From NCBI GenBank assembly GCA_013044085.1, contig JABEVI010000239.1, forward strand, positions 1-5,522: a DNA stretch of 5,522 nucleotides. The letters run 5' to 3'. The stretch is from Steroidobacteraceae bacterium. GTDB lineage: Bacteria > Pseudomonadota > Gammaproteobacteria > Steroidobacterales > Steroidobacteraceae. Positions 1 to 5,484 of the stretch are shown piece by piece (the stretch's first letter is position 1; the number at the start of each line of letters is the position of its first letter). The notes beneath the pieces were generated by a model. It saw only the letters and a program-made list of their open reading frames with translations. It did not search any database and was not told the DNA's origin. The position numbers and the translations under genes are program-made.

Positions 1-288
1 GCGCTGCAAACATCTTCGCAAGTGTCGGCCGGGCTCGCCGGCACGCGTGCGTTCGTCACCGATCTGTACGCTTTGGTCAAGGCGGGTGCGAGTGCCGGCA
101 GGTCGCTGCGTGACATCCACCGCGATGCCATGGCCGCGTTACGGCCCAAGTACGGTCAATGGGTGATTTTCGAGCACTGCATGCCGTTCGATGTCTCGCG
201 GGCCTACGACGAAGCGACACAGCATCGCGATCCGCGGATCTGGACCGCGGAACGGGACCGGCAGATGTGGGCGGATCTCGAAACTTGA
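1..288 (+). CDS. Probable MBL-fold metallo-hydrolase, C-terminal end (partial)
   Basis: The reading frame is open from the first base and closes with TGA at 286-288, so these 96 codons are the end of a longer gene cut by the window edge. A GTG at 22 is in frame but is probably an internal valine. The visible piece is alpha-helical and has no zinc-binding HxHxDH motif, which in this family lies nearer the N-terminus. The stretch around residues 62-91 (LRPKYGQWVIFEHCMPFDV followed by RAYDEA and DPRIWTAERDRQMW) resembles, from memory, the C-terminus of MBL-fold hydrolases encoded beside FAD-dependent oxidoreductases and DUF2783 proteins in proteobacteria. The next gene starts 21 bases downstream on the same strand, so they are probably co-transcribed. 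The hydrolase assignment rests on that recollection and the context, not on visible catalytic residues. The substrate is unknown. Confidence 0.6.
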   Translation, partial: ALQTSSQVSAGLAGTRAFVTDLYALVKAGASAGRSLRDIHRDAMAALRPKYGQWVIFEHCMPFDVSRAYDEATQHRDPRIWTAERDRQMWADLET

Positions 289-309
289 ACCCCCCACGGT
301 CCTGAGCCG

Positions 310-1974
310 ATGCCTTCGAGCTATCGACAACCGCATTTCGCCTATCTCCGGCCGCCTGATCTGGACGCGGTGCAGCGTCTTCGCCGACCGGTCGTCGTGG
401 TCGGCGCCGGTCCGGTCGGACTTGCGGTGGCGATCGACTGTCGTCTCAAGGGATTGCCGGTCGTGCTGCTCGACGAGGATGATACCGTCTCGATCGGCTC
501 GCGCGGCCTGTGTTATGCGAAGCGCTCGCTCGAAATTCTCGACCGCCTCGGCTGCGGTGAGGCGGTGATCGCCAAAGGGGTGAGCTGGAACGTTGGCCGC
601 ACGTTCTTCCGCGATCACGAGGTGTATCGCTTCGACCTGGTGCCGGAGCCGGACCACAAGCGGCCCGGCATGGTCAATCTGCAGCAATACTATCTCGAGG
701 AATACCAGAGCGCGCGTGCAGCCACGCTCGGCGTCGATCTTCGCTGGAAAAACCGGGTCATAGCGGTTTCGGGCTCCTCCGACCCGGTCGTGCTGACGGT
801 CGACACCCCCGACGGGATCTATGAACTCGAGACCGCGTGGCTGATCGTTGCGGATGGCGCACGCAGCCCGATCCGGCGGATGATGGGCCTCGACATCGAG
901 GGTAAGGTGTTCCGCGATCGTTTCCTGATCGCCGACGTGCGCATGCAGGCCGATTTTCCGCCCGAGCGCTGGTTCTGGTTCGACCCGCCATTTCATCCCA
1001 ACCAGTCCGTGCTGCTTCACCGGCAGGCCGATAACGTCTGGCGCATCGATTTTCAGCTGGGCTGGGATGCCGATCCGGAAGCGGAGAAGGCGCCCGAACG
1101 GGTGATCCCGCGGATCAAGGCCATGTTGGGCGATGATCGCGAGTTCGAGCTCGAGTGGGTCAGCGTCTATACGTTTCAATGCCGCCGAATGGCAAGGTTT
1201 CGCCACGGCCGGGTGTTGTTCGTTGGCGATGCCGCCCACCAAGTCTCGCCGTTCGGCGCGCGCGGCGCGAACTCAGGCTACCAGGATGCGGACAACCTTG
1301 CCTGGAAGTTGCAGCTCGTGATTGCGGGGCTCGCGCCCGAGCGCCTCCTCGACACCTACGACGAGGAGCGGGTGGCGGCCGCGGACGAGAATCTCCTGAA
1401 CTCGACCCGTTCGACCGATTTCATCACGCCGAAGTCCGGCATCAGCCGGATCTTTCGAGACGCCGTGCTCGAACTGGCCGAGAGACACGCCTTCGCGCGG
1501 CGCCTGGTCAACTCGGGACGCCTGTCCCTGCCGGCGGTGTACGTGCACTCCTCGCTGAACACCCCCGATGTGGAAGCATTTGCCGGCGACATGAGTCCTG
1601 GCGCGCCGATGGCCGATGCCCCGCTCGACGACGGCCACTGGCTCATCGACGAACTCGGCGGCGGCTTCCGGCTGCTGCTGTTCGCCGATGTGCCAGCCGC
1701 GATCGAACGCTCCATCGTCGATGCCTTCACCGTGCTGCGGCACCAGCCGGTCCCGATCGAGGTCGTGATCCTCGCACGACGGTCCGGGGCCGTCGCGAAT
1801 GCCCGCGTGCGCATCGACTTCAAGGGCGTTGCCGCCGATCGTTATGACGGCCATCATGGCGCCGTGTATCTCGCACGGCCGGACCAGCACGTGGCCGCCC
1901 GTTGGCGGCGCTTCGATCTGGACAGGATTCTCGCGGCGCTCGCGCGCGCGACCTGCAACGACCGGGAGGTTTGA
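310..1974 (+). CDS. FAD-dependent aromatic-ring monooxygenase (MhpA/PHBH-type, FAD_binding_3)
   Basis: This 554-residue flavoprotein is predicted to hydroxylate a phenolic or aryl-acid ring in the cytosol using NAD(P)H and O2. Three class A flavin monooxygenase motifs are in the expected order: the dinucleotide-binding GAGPVG at residues 32-37 after a VVVV strand, the DG motif in ADGARSP at 181-187, and the second FAD motif GDAAHQVSPFGARGANSG at 306-323. The region from about 430 to 550 fits the thioredoxin-like C-terminal domain of the MhpA/phenol hydroxylase group. The length matches MhpA-like enzymes (about 550). The ATG at 310 has only a weak ribosome site (GAG a few bases upstream) but puts about 27 residues before the FAD strand, as in relatives. 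The DUF2783 gene follows after 3 bases. The substrate is not readable from sequence. The general 'FAD-dependent oxidoreductase' call is secure; ring hydroxylation is inferred from the family. Confidence 0.88.
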   Translation: MPSSYRQPHFAYLRPPDLDAVQRLRRPVVVVGAGPVGLAVAIDCRLKGLPVVLLDEDDTVSIGSRGLCYAKRSLEILDRLGCGEAVIAKGVSWNVGRTFFRDHEVYRFDLVPEPDHKRPGMVNLQQYYLEEYQSARAATLGVDLRWKNRVIAVSGSSDPVVLTVDTPDGIYELETAWLIVADGARSPIRRMMGLDIEGKVFRDRFLIADVRMQADFPPERWFWFDPPFHPNQSVLLHRQADNVWRIDFQLGWDADPEAEKAPERVIPRIKAMLGDDREFELEWVSVYTFQCRRMARFRHGRVLFVGDAAHQVSPFGARGANSGYQDADNLAWKLQLVIAGLAPERLLDTYDEERVAAADENLLNSTRSTDFITPKSGISRIFRDAVLELAERHAFARRLVNSGRLSLPAVYVHSSLNTPDVEAFAGDMSPGAPMADAPLDDGHWLIDELGGGFRLLLFADVPAAIERSIVDAFTVLRHQPVPIEVVILARRSGAVANARVRIDFKGVAADRYDGHHGAVYLARPDQHVAARWRRFDLDRILAALARATCNDREV

Positions 1975-1976
1975 GG
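1964..1976 (+). promoter_or_regulatory. Ribosome binding site for the DUF2783 gene
   Basis: GGGAGG at 1964-1969 lies 8 bases before the ATG at 1978 and sits inside the last codons of the monooxygenase gene. A second GAGG at 1973-1976 overlaps the TGA stop but is too close to the start to be the main site. The layout suggests translational coupling of the two genes. Confidence 0.6.
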
Positions 1977-1977
1977 T

Positions 1978-2202
1978 ATGCCGCTCACCCTGAACGCGAA
2001 TTTTCACGACCCTGAGAAGCGCCCTATTCGGGATTTCTCGCCGGGTGATGATTTCTACGAGATGCTCATCGATGCGCACCGCGACCTCAGCGCGGAGCAG
2101 AGCGCCAAGTTCAATGCGAAGCTCATTTTATTGCTCGCCAATCACATCGGCGATCTGGTGGTGTTGCGCGAGGCGATCGCGCGGGCCGGTGAAACCGCCT
2201 GA
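1978..2202 (+). CDS. DUF2783 family small protein
   Basis: This is a 74-residue soluble protein without a signal peptide or membrane segment. The core DDFYEMLIDAHRDLSAEQS (about residues 24-42), followed by FNAKLILLLANHIGD and VLREAI, matches my recollection of the DUF2783 family, a short mostly helical domain of unknown function. The first 20 or so residues are less regular. It begins 3 bases after the monooxygenase stop with a good Shine-Dalgarno site, so it is almost certainly co-translated with it. A role as a small partner or stability factor of the monooxygenase is suggested only by that constant proximity. Its last 61 bases overlap the 3' end of the convergent cytochrome gene. The family is recognised with good confidence; the function is unknown. 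Confidence 0.82.
   Translation: MPLTLNANFHDPEKRPIRDFSPGDDFYEMLIDAHRDLSAEQSAKFNAKLILLLANHIGDLVVLREAIARAGETA
2142..2202. other. 61-bp tail-to-tail overlap of convergent genes
   Basis: The DUF2783 gene (plus strand) stops at 2202 and the cytochrome gene (minus strand) stops at 2142, so their 3' ends overlap antisense. There is no intergenic space for a terminator, and I saw no convincing hairpin plus T-run on either strand here. Both transcripts must therefore end within the opposing gene or be terminated another way. Confidence 0.8.
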
Positions 2203-2606
2203 TTGCCGATGAGGCGCAGCAAGTGCGCCCGGGTCGCGGCCAGATCGTTGAGCGGGCGATGGCGAAAATGCGTCACCTCCGCCGGCGTATAGGGGATGAA
2301 ACCGCGCGGGACCGGCACATCGCTCAGCTTATGCACCATCCAGTTGAGCAAGGAGGCGGTGTCGGCGTCCGACAGTGAGGATTCGGAGACTCCGGGGACC
2401 CTGATCACGTAATTCCGGCCTGCCGGCAGCAAAGAGAAGGCAACCAGCGTGCGCCGCAGGGACGGAACACGACCGGTCTCGCCCGATCCGTCCGCGAGGT
2501 GGCAGCCCTGACAGTTCAGCTGGTAATTCACCCGCGGCCGGTACGTCGGAGCCGCGTGCGCGAGCGCCGCGAGGCCGAGCAACGCGAGCGAAGTGATTGC
2601 CCTCAT
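2142..2606 (-). CDS. Small periplasmic monohaem cytochrome c (aau orf-2-like)
   Basis: This is a 154-residue secreted c-type cytochrome, the last gene of the amine dehydrogenase operon. Residues 1-19 form a Sec signal peptide with a hydrophobic core and AHA before the likely cleavage site. The single haem-binding motif is CQGCH at 32-36. The segment VPGVSESSLSDADTASLLNWM (about 70-90) resembles the C-terminal helix region of small class I cytochromes. Met90 is the only internal Met and so the only candidate Met axial ligand. The ATG at 2606 is 6 bases beyond the light-chain stop; its ribosome site is weak. In Alcaligenes faecalis the gene after aauA (orf-2) was also predicted to be a small monohaem periplasmic cytochrome, so an electron-transfer role with the dehydrogenase is likely. 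The last 20 residues are encoded antisense to the DUF2783 gene and look like a readthrough extension. Confidence 0.87.
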   Translation of the reverse strand: MRAITSLALLGLAALAHAAPTYRPRVNYQLNCQGCHLADGSGETGRVPSLRRTLVAFSLLPAGRNYVIRVPGVSESSLSDADTASLLNWMVHKLSDVPVPRGFIPYTPAEVTHFRHRPLNDLAATRAHLLRLIGNQAVSPARAIASRNTTRSPM

Positions 2607-2612
2607 CGCCGC

Positions 2613-3137
2613 TCAGCCCACGGTGCCGAGGATTCGCGCCGTCGAGCAGTGATAGGGAATGTTGGCGGTCGAATTGCCGGAACACCAGTTGTAGTCGTTG
2701 GAATGTCCGGACTCGAACATCGGCGTGTCGCCCTCGTTACGATTGCAAAAGCATCGCCCGCAGGAGCTTTTTCCGCAGCAATCGTTGTATGAGACCACGT
2801 AGTCCTTGCCGTCTCCGGGATTGTGGCAGGTTCCGATCCACGTGATCGCGGACATGCTCGTACCCGGGGGGCATGTCGTCTGCGAGCCTCCGCAGCAACT
2901 GCACAGGTAGCCGTCGATCGCGCAATGCCGCCAATAGTCACAGGACGCCGGGTCGTTCCAGTGTGGGTTCGCGCCCTTCGGATCCCGCCGCACCTCGGCG
3001 CCCCGCGCCGTCGGCAGCAACGGGATGGAGGCCGCCCCCAGCAACATCGAGCCGATGCCCGCGAGCACGCTGCGGCGTGAACTGCGGCGTGCGAGGCCTC
3101 GCGCGGAATTCTCCGCCAGAACGTCCAACCATTTCAT
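2613..3137 (-). CDS. aauA: Aromatic amine dehydrogenase light (beta) chain, TTQ-bearing
   Basis: This is the 174-residue precursor of the catalytic subunit of a TTQ amine dehydrogenase, which oxidises a primary amine to aldehyde and ammonia in the periplasm. Residues 20-26 (SRRSVLA) and the following hydrophobic stretch to about 47 form a twin-arginine-type signal. Mature features are Asp75 (in CAIDG), Trp100 (in TWIGTC), Asp119 (in YNDCCG) and Trp151 (in YNWC). The spacings Trp-19-Asp-32-Trp equal those of AADH (Trp109, Asp128, Trp160) and MADH (57, 76, 108) as I recall them, so Trp100 and Trp151 should form TTQ and Asp119 should be the catalytic base. There are 14 cysteines after the signal, including LCSCCGG and SCGRCFC, an AADH-like rather than MADH-like pattern. 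The ATG at 3137 is preferred over upstream in-frame starts because it has GAGGAA 6 bases upstream and yields the signal at the N-terminus. Confidence 0.93.
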   Translation of the reverse strand: MKWLDVLAENSARGLARRSSRRSVLAGIGSMLLGAASIPLLPTARGAEVRRDPKGANPHWNDPASCDYWRHCAIDGYLCSCCGGSQTTCPPGTSMSAITWIGTCHNPGDGKDYVVSYNDCCGKSSCGRCFCNRNEGDTPMFESGHSNDYNWCSGNSTANIPYHCSTARILGTVG

Positions 3138-3143
3138 CGTGCG

Positions 3144-3149
3144 TTCCTC
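3144..3149 (-). promoter_or_regulatory. Ribosome binding site fixing the aauA start
   Basis: On the minus strand GAGGAA lies 6 bases before the ATG at 3137. It sits in the 34-base gap after aauD, the longest visible gap in this operon. A strong site here fits the need for much more light chain than accessory protein, and it rules out the longer upstream reading frame, which would run through the end of aauD. Confidence 0.65.
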
Positions 3150-3171
3150 ATCCTGTACCGCCGCCCGGACA

Positions 3172-3780
3172 TCAGGCGGCCCGTTCCGCCGCCGCCGACT
3201 CAAAATAGCTTTGTATCGACGCGAATCCGAGCCGCTTCGCCTCGAAAAGGCTCTCCAGGTGCTCCCGGGAATTGACGATGCCGCGCGCGCGCAGTATCCC
3301 CTGGGCATCGATCAGGGCCGCGAACGGCAGTCGACTCACCTGGTAGGCCATGCCGAGCGGCGCCGAGACGACGTAGGGGAAATCTCCGAGCCGCTGAACG
3401 CGCACGAACTCGCGTTGCGTGGCCAGTTCGCCGTCGCTCGCGAGCACGATGTCGAGCCAGCCGGCCTCGGCCCCACGGCTCGACTTCAGAACCGGCAACA
3501 ATGCCTTGCACACCGGGCAGGTCGGCGAGACGAACACCAGCAGCGTGCTGCGTTCGTCGGCGCGCGCGGCGCCGATGGCGCATGCGCGTCCGTCGATGTC
3601 CTCAACCTCCATGCGTGGCGCGCTCTCGCCGATTTTCAGTCCGCCGGCGAGCATCAGCGCGCCGACCGGCGCGATGCGTTCGTGCAGTACACCGAGCTGG
3701 CGCACCACGGCGAGCAGTGCGATTGCCAGCACGATGACGACGACCCAGAGCGTCGCATTCGACACCGCAAGCGCGGTCAT
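3172..3780 (-). CDS. aauD: AauD/MauD-type membrane-anchored thiol-disulfide protein
   Basis: This 202-residue protein has one N-terminal membrane anchor (about residues 9-26) and a periplasmic thioredoxin/AhpC-type domain starting near GESAPRM (51-57). The redox motif is SPTCPVC, with Cys88 and Cys91, after the LLVFV strand. LPF at 151-153 supplies a proline where thioredoxins have the cis-Pro opposite the active site. MauD is known to be needed for stable, correctly disulfide-bonded light chain, and AauD was proposed to do the same for AADH; here the target would be the 14-cysteine AauA encoded next. The start is the ATG at 3780, which overlaps the aauE stop (ATGA) and has CGGGGA 5 bases upstream. 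The reading frame extends further upstream, but that part lies inside aauE. MauD is about 200 residues, so the length fits. Confidence 0.9.
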   Translation of the reverse strand: MTALAVSNATLWVVVIVLAIALLAVVRQLGVLHERIAPVGALMLAGGLKIGESAPRMEVEDIDGRACAIGAARADERSTLLVFVSPTCPVCKALLPVLKSSRGAEAGWLDIVLASDGELATQREFVRVQRLGDFPYVVSAPLGMAYQVSRLPFAALIDAQGILRARGIVNSREHLESLFEAKRLGFASIQSYFESAAAERAA

Positions 3781-4319
3781 GCGCGTCCCCGGATCGCGAG
3801 ACCCCTGGGTGCGATCTCCGCCGCCAGCTGTTCGATAGAGACATCGAGCAGTGCGATGACCGTCAGACCTGCGGTGATGGTCAACAGATCCGCGGCGGTG
3901 AGCGGGCGCGACGACCACGGCGAGGCCGCCATCGCGAGAAGCGCCGCGAACAGCAGATTGCGCCAGACCATCCACGCGCCGATCGGGCGGCGCCGTCCGG
4001 GCCCGGCGCAGCCACAGTCGAGTTCACGACGGCCCCGGGCGAGATTGAGCGCGATCGCCACGGCGTAGATGCTGAGCAAGGTGGCGGCCGCGAGGGCACC
4101 GCCGCGATGCGCCCACGGCAGGATGAGCGCGACGCAGATAGCGCTCTCGAGGATCGGAATCACGCGCGCCAAGCCGTGCGCCCAGGCCGCGGGCATCAGC
4201 CGATAGGCGGCGAAGGACTCGGAAAAATCGCCGAGGCGGCGCCATTTATGCCCGGCCGCGCCCGCCAGCAGCGCGGCACCGCAGAAGTCGATCAGGTAGC
4301 CGATGGTGGGGTCGAGCAA
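3777..4319 (-). CDS. aauE: AauE/MauE-type integral membrane protein
   Basis: This 180-residue protein has about four hydrophobic segments (roughly residues 8-23, 51-69, 73-93 and 119-133, with another near 142-160) and a DCGCAGPG motif at 101-108 (Cys102, Cys104). A CxC following LARGRREL in a DoxX/MauE-like membrane protein is characteristic of MauE, which works with MauD in light-chain export or disulfide formation, much as DsbB or DsbD-like proteins feed a thioredoxin-fold partner. It starts at TTG 4319, with GAGG 8 bases upstream, 10 bases after the aauB stop. No ATG or GTG lies upstream in frame near the start. It ends in a 4-base ATGA overlap with aauD. Length and gene position both match MauE/AauE. 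The redox role is inferred from the family. Confidence 0.88.
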   Translation of the reverse strand: MLDPTIGYLIDFCGAALLAGAAGHKWRRLGDFSESFAAYRLMPAAWAHGLARVIPILESAICVALILPWAHRGGALAAATLLSIYAVAIALNLARGRRELDCGCAGPGRRRPIGAWMVWRNLLFAALLAMAASPWSSRPLTAADLLTITAGLTVIALLDVSIEQLAAEIAPRGLAIRGRA

Positions 4320-4333
4320 GGCGGCGGCCTCAT
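4319..4333 (-). promoter_or_regulatory. aauB stop / aauE ribosome site and TTG start
   Basis: On the minus strand ATGAGG at 4333-4328 contains the aauB TGA (4332-4330) and a GAGG (4331-4328) that lies 8 bases before the aauE TTG at 4319-4317. The ATG at 4333-4331 overlaps the aauB stop but is in a different frame and yields only 13 codons (stop at 4292), so it is a decoy. Ribosomes ending aauB would be placed directly on the aauE start. Confidence 0.55.
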
Positions 4334-5484
4334 GGCGTGACCAGTAAACTCGGTGTCGTCGCGATGTTCTTCACGGTACGAAGCAAGCGCCCTGAGGTGG
4401 CGTCGTAGATGTCGAGATCGGGACTGTCCAGGAAAACCGAGTACAAAAGCGGCGCCCGGTCCCTTGAGACCTGGATCGAGCTCGCCAGGTGCTTCAGTTC
4501 GATGCGTTGCACGCGCCGATGGGTTGCCAGATCGTAGACCCAGACGCTTCTGCCCGGATCCTTGTGCGTGGCAAGACCGCCCTGATGCATGATTGCGTAC
4601 AACAGATCGCGCCGTGCGTCGACGGCGAGTTGTTGCAGCCCGCCCGGCCGCCATCCTTGCGCGCGTTCGGCCGCCGAGGTCAGCGACCAGGCGGGCTTCA
4701 CGCTCGCCCGCTGCCCTGATACGTCGAGCGGCACGATGAGTCCGTCGAACGTCACGAAATACCACGTATCGCCGACGCGCACCGGCTTCTCGGTCACCGG
4801 GTCGGCGCCCATCGGCAGCATCGAGTCGGTGTGACGGACCCGTGCGTGCCCGTGTGCGTCGAGATTCACGAGCATCAGCGAGCCGTCCCCGCACACCGAG
4901 AAGAAGGAACGCGGGCCGGAGGCAAACGCGAGCGCGCAGCCGGGTATCGGCACTTCGCGCACGAACTTCCTCGTGCGCATATCGACCACGGAGATGCTCT
5001 GCGCGGGGGTGAAGTCGTAGATCAGCAGAAAGCGGCCATCGTCGGTGAGCGTCGCATCGCCCATGACGGGCATGTTCGAGGCGCGTTTCGGCGGAATCTT
5101 GATCTCACCGACCACATCGAGCGTGCGCGCGTCGTACAAGGTCACGACGTCGGTGCGCTTGCCGCGCGTGCCGCGCGAGAAATAGGTCTCCGGCGAATAG
5201 ATGAGCCTGCGGTTTTTCGACAGCAGGAGATGTGCGTAGCTGTAGCCGGTGCTCAAGGTGCCGAGATAGCGTCCCGTGTCGCCGTCGATCAGGTGCGCCT
5301 GGCCATCGGCCATGTGGGCGAAGACGAAGTCATTGACCCAGACCCAGTGCTTCGAGGGGGGTGATGGCAGCACGGCGACGGTCGGATGGCGGCCGACGTC
5401 GGAGGGCAGGTCCGCCCAGGCCGGCCGAAATGCGAGCGCGCCGAGCAAGGCGGCTATCGCGAGCGATTCGCAACATCGCCTCAC
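4330..5484 (-). CDS. aauB: Aromatic amine dehydrogenase heavy (alpha) chain
   Basis: This 384-residue secreted beta-propeller protein is the structural subunit that pairs with the TTQ light chain. Residues 1-24 form a Sec signal peptide (two Arg, hydrophobic core, AWA before D25). Family landmarks are VNDFVFAHM (50-58), TRGKRTDVV (106-114), IPPKR (130-134), PRSFFSVCGDG (191-201), AERAQGWRPGG (272-282) and THK (306-308). TRGKR-DVV, PPKR and CGDG resemble AADH heavy chain, and ERA-GWRPGG is shared with MADH. Cys183 and Cys198 are 15 apart, as in the MADH heavy-chain disulfide. Phe55 aligns with the substrate-pocket Phe (MADH Phe55, AADH Phe97) by my alignment. The start is GTG at 5484 with AGGG 7 bases upstream. 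The frame stays open to the window edge, so an earlier start cannot be excluded. aauE follows after 10 bases. Confidence 0.9.
   Translation of the reverse strand: MRRCCESLAIAALLGALAFRPAWADLPSDVGRHPTVAVLPSPPSKHWVWVNDFVFAHMADGQAHLIDGDTGRYLGTLSTGYSYAHLLLSKNRRLIYSPETYFSRGTRGKRTDVVTLYDARTLDVVGEIKIPPKRASNMPVMGDATLTDDGRFLLIYDFTPAQSISVVDMRTRKFVREVPIPGCALAFASGPRSFFSVCGDGSLMLVNLDAHGHARVRHTDSMLPMGADPVTEKPVRVGDTWYFVTFDGLIVPLDVSGQRASVKPAWSLTSAAERAQGWRPGGLQQLAVDARRDLLYAIMHQGGLATHKDPGRSVWVYDLATHRRVQRIELKHLASSIQVSRDRAPLLYSVFLDSPDLDIYDATSGRLLRTVKNIATTPSLLVTP

Noticed and set aside
22..288. GTG at 22 as the start of a small complete gene
   Set aside because: The frame is open from base 1, no ribosome site precedes the GTG, and the sequence reads as the end of a larger hydrolase.
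139..1242. Long minus-strand open frame (367 codons) opposite the MBL fragment and monooxygenase
   Set aside because: It is antisense to genes with clear family motifs, its translation has no recognisable domain, and its His/Arg/Asp-rich composition is typical of shadow frames in GC-rich DNA.
1273..2079. Minus-strand open frame of 268 codons opposite the 3' half of the monooxygenase and the DUF2783 start
   Set aside because: Shadow of the monooxygenase reading frame; no signal, domain or ribosome site supports it.
2173..2180. Palindrome GCGATCGC within the convergent overlap, considered as part of a terminator
   Set aside because: The palindrome has no loop and no T-run follows; such octamers are common in GC-rich genomes and this one lies within conserved DUF2783 coding sequence.
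3025..4068. Plus-strand open frame of 347 codons opposite aauA, aauD and aauE
   Set aside because: It is antisense to three recognised genes with coupled starts and stops; the translation is Arg/Ala-rich and without motifs.
4292..4894. Minus-strand open frame of 200 codons overlapping aauB in another frame
   Set aside because: Its composition is low-complexity Arg/Ala, and it covers conserved aauB propeller sequence. It only supplies the decoy ATG near the aauB stop.
4831..5364. Plus-strand open frame of 177 codons opposite the 5' part of aauB
   Set aside because: Antisense shadow rich in His/Arg/Ala with no recognisable domain.
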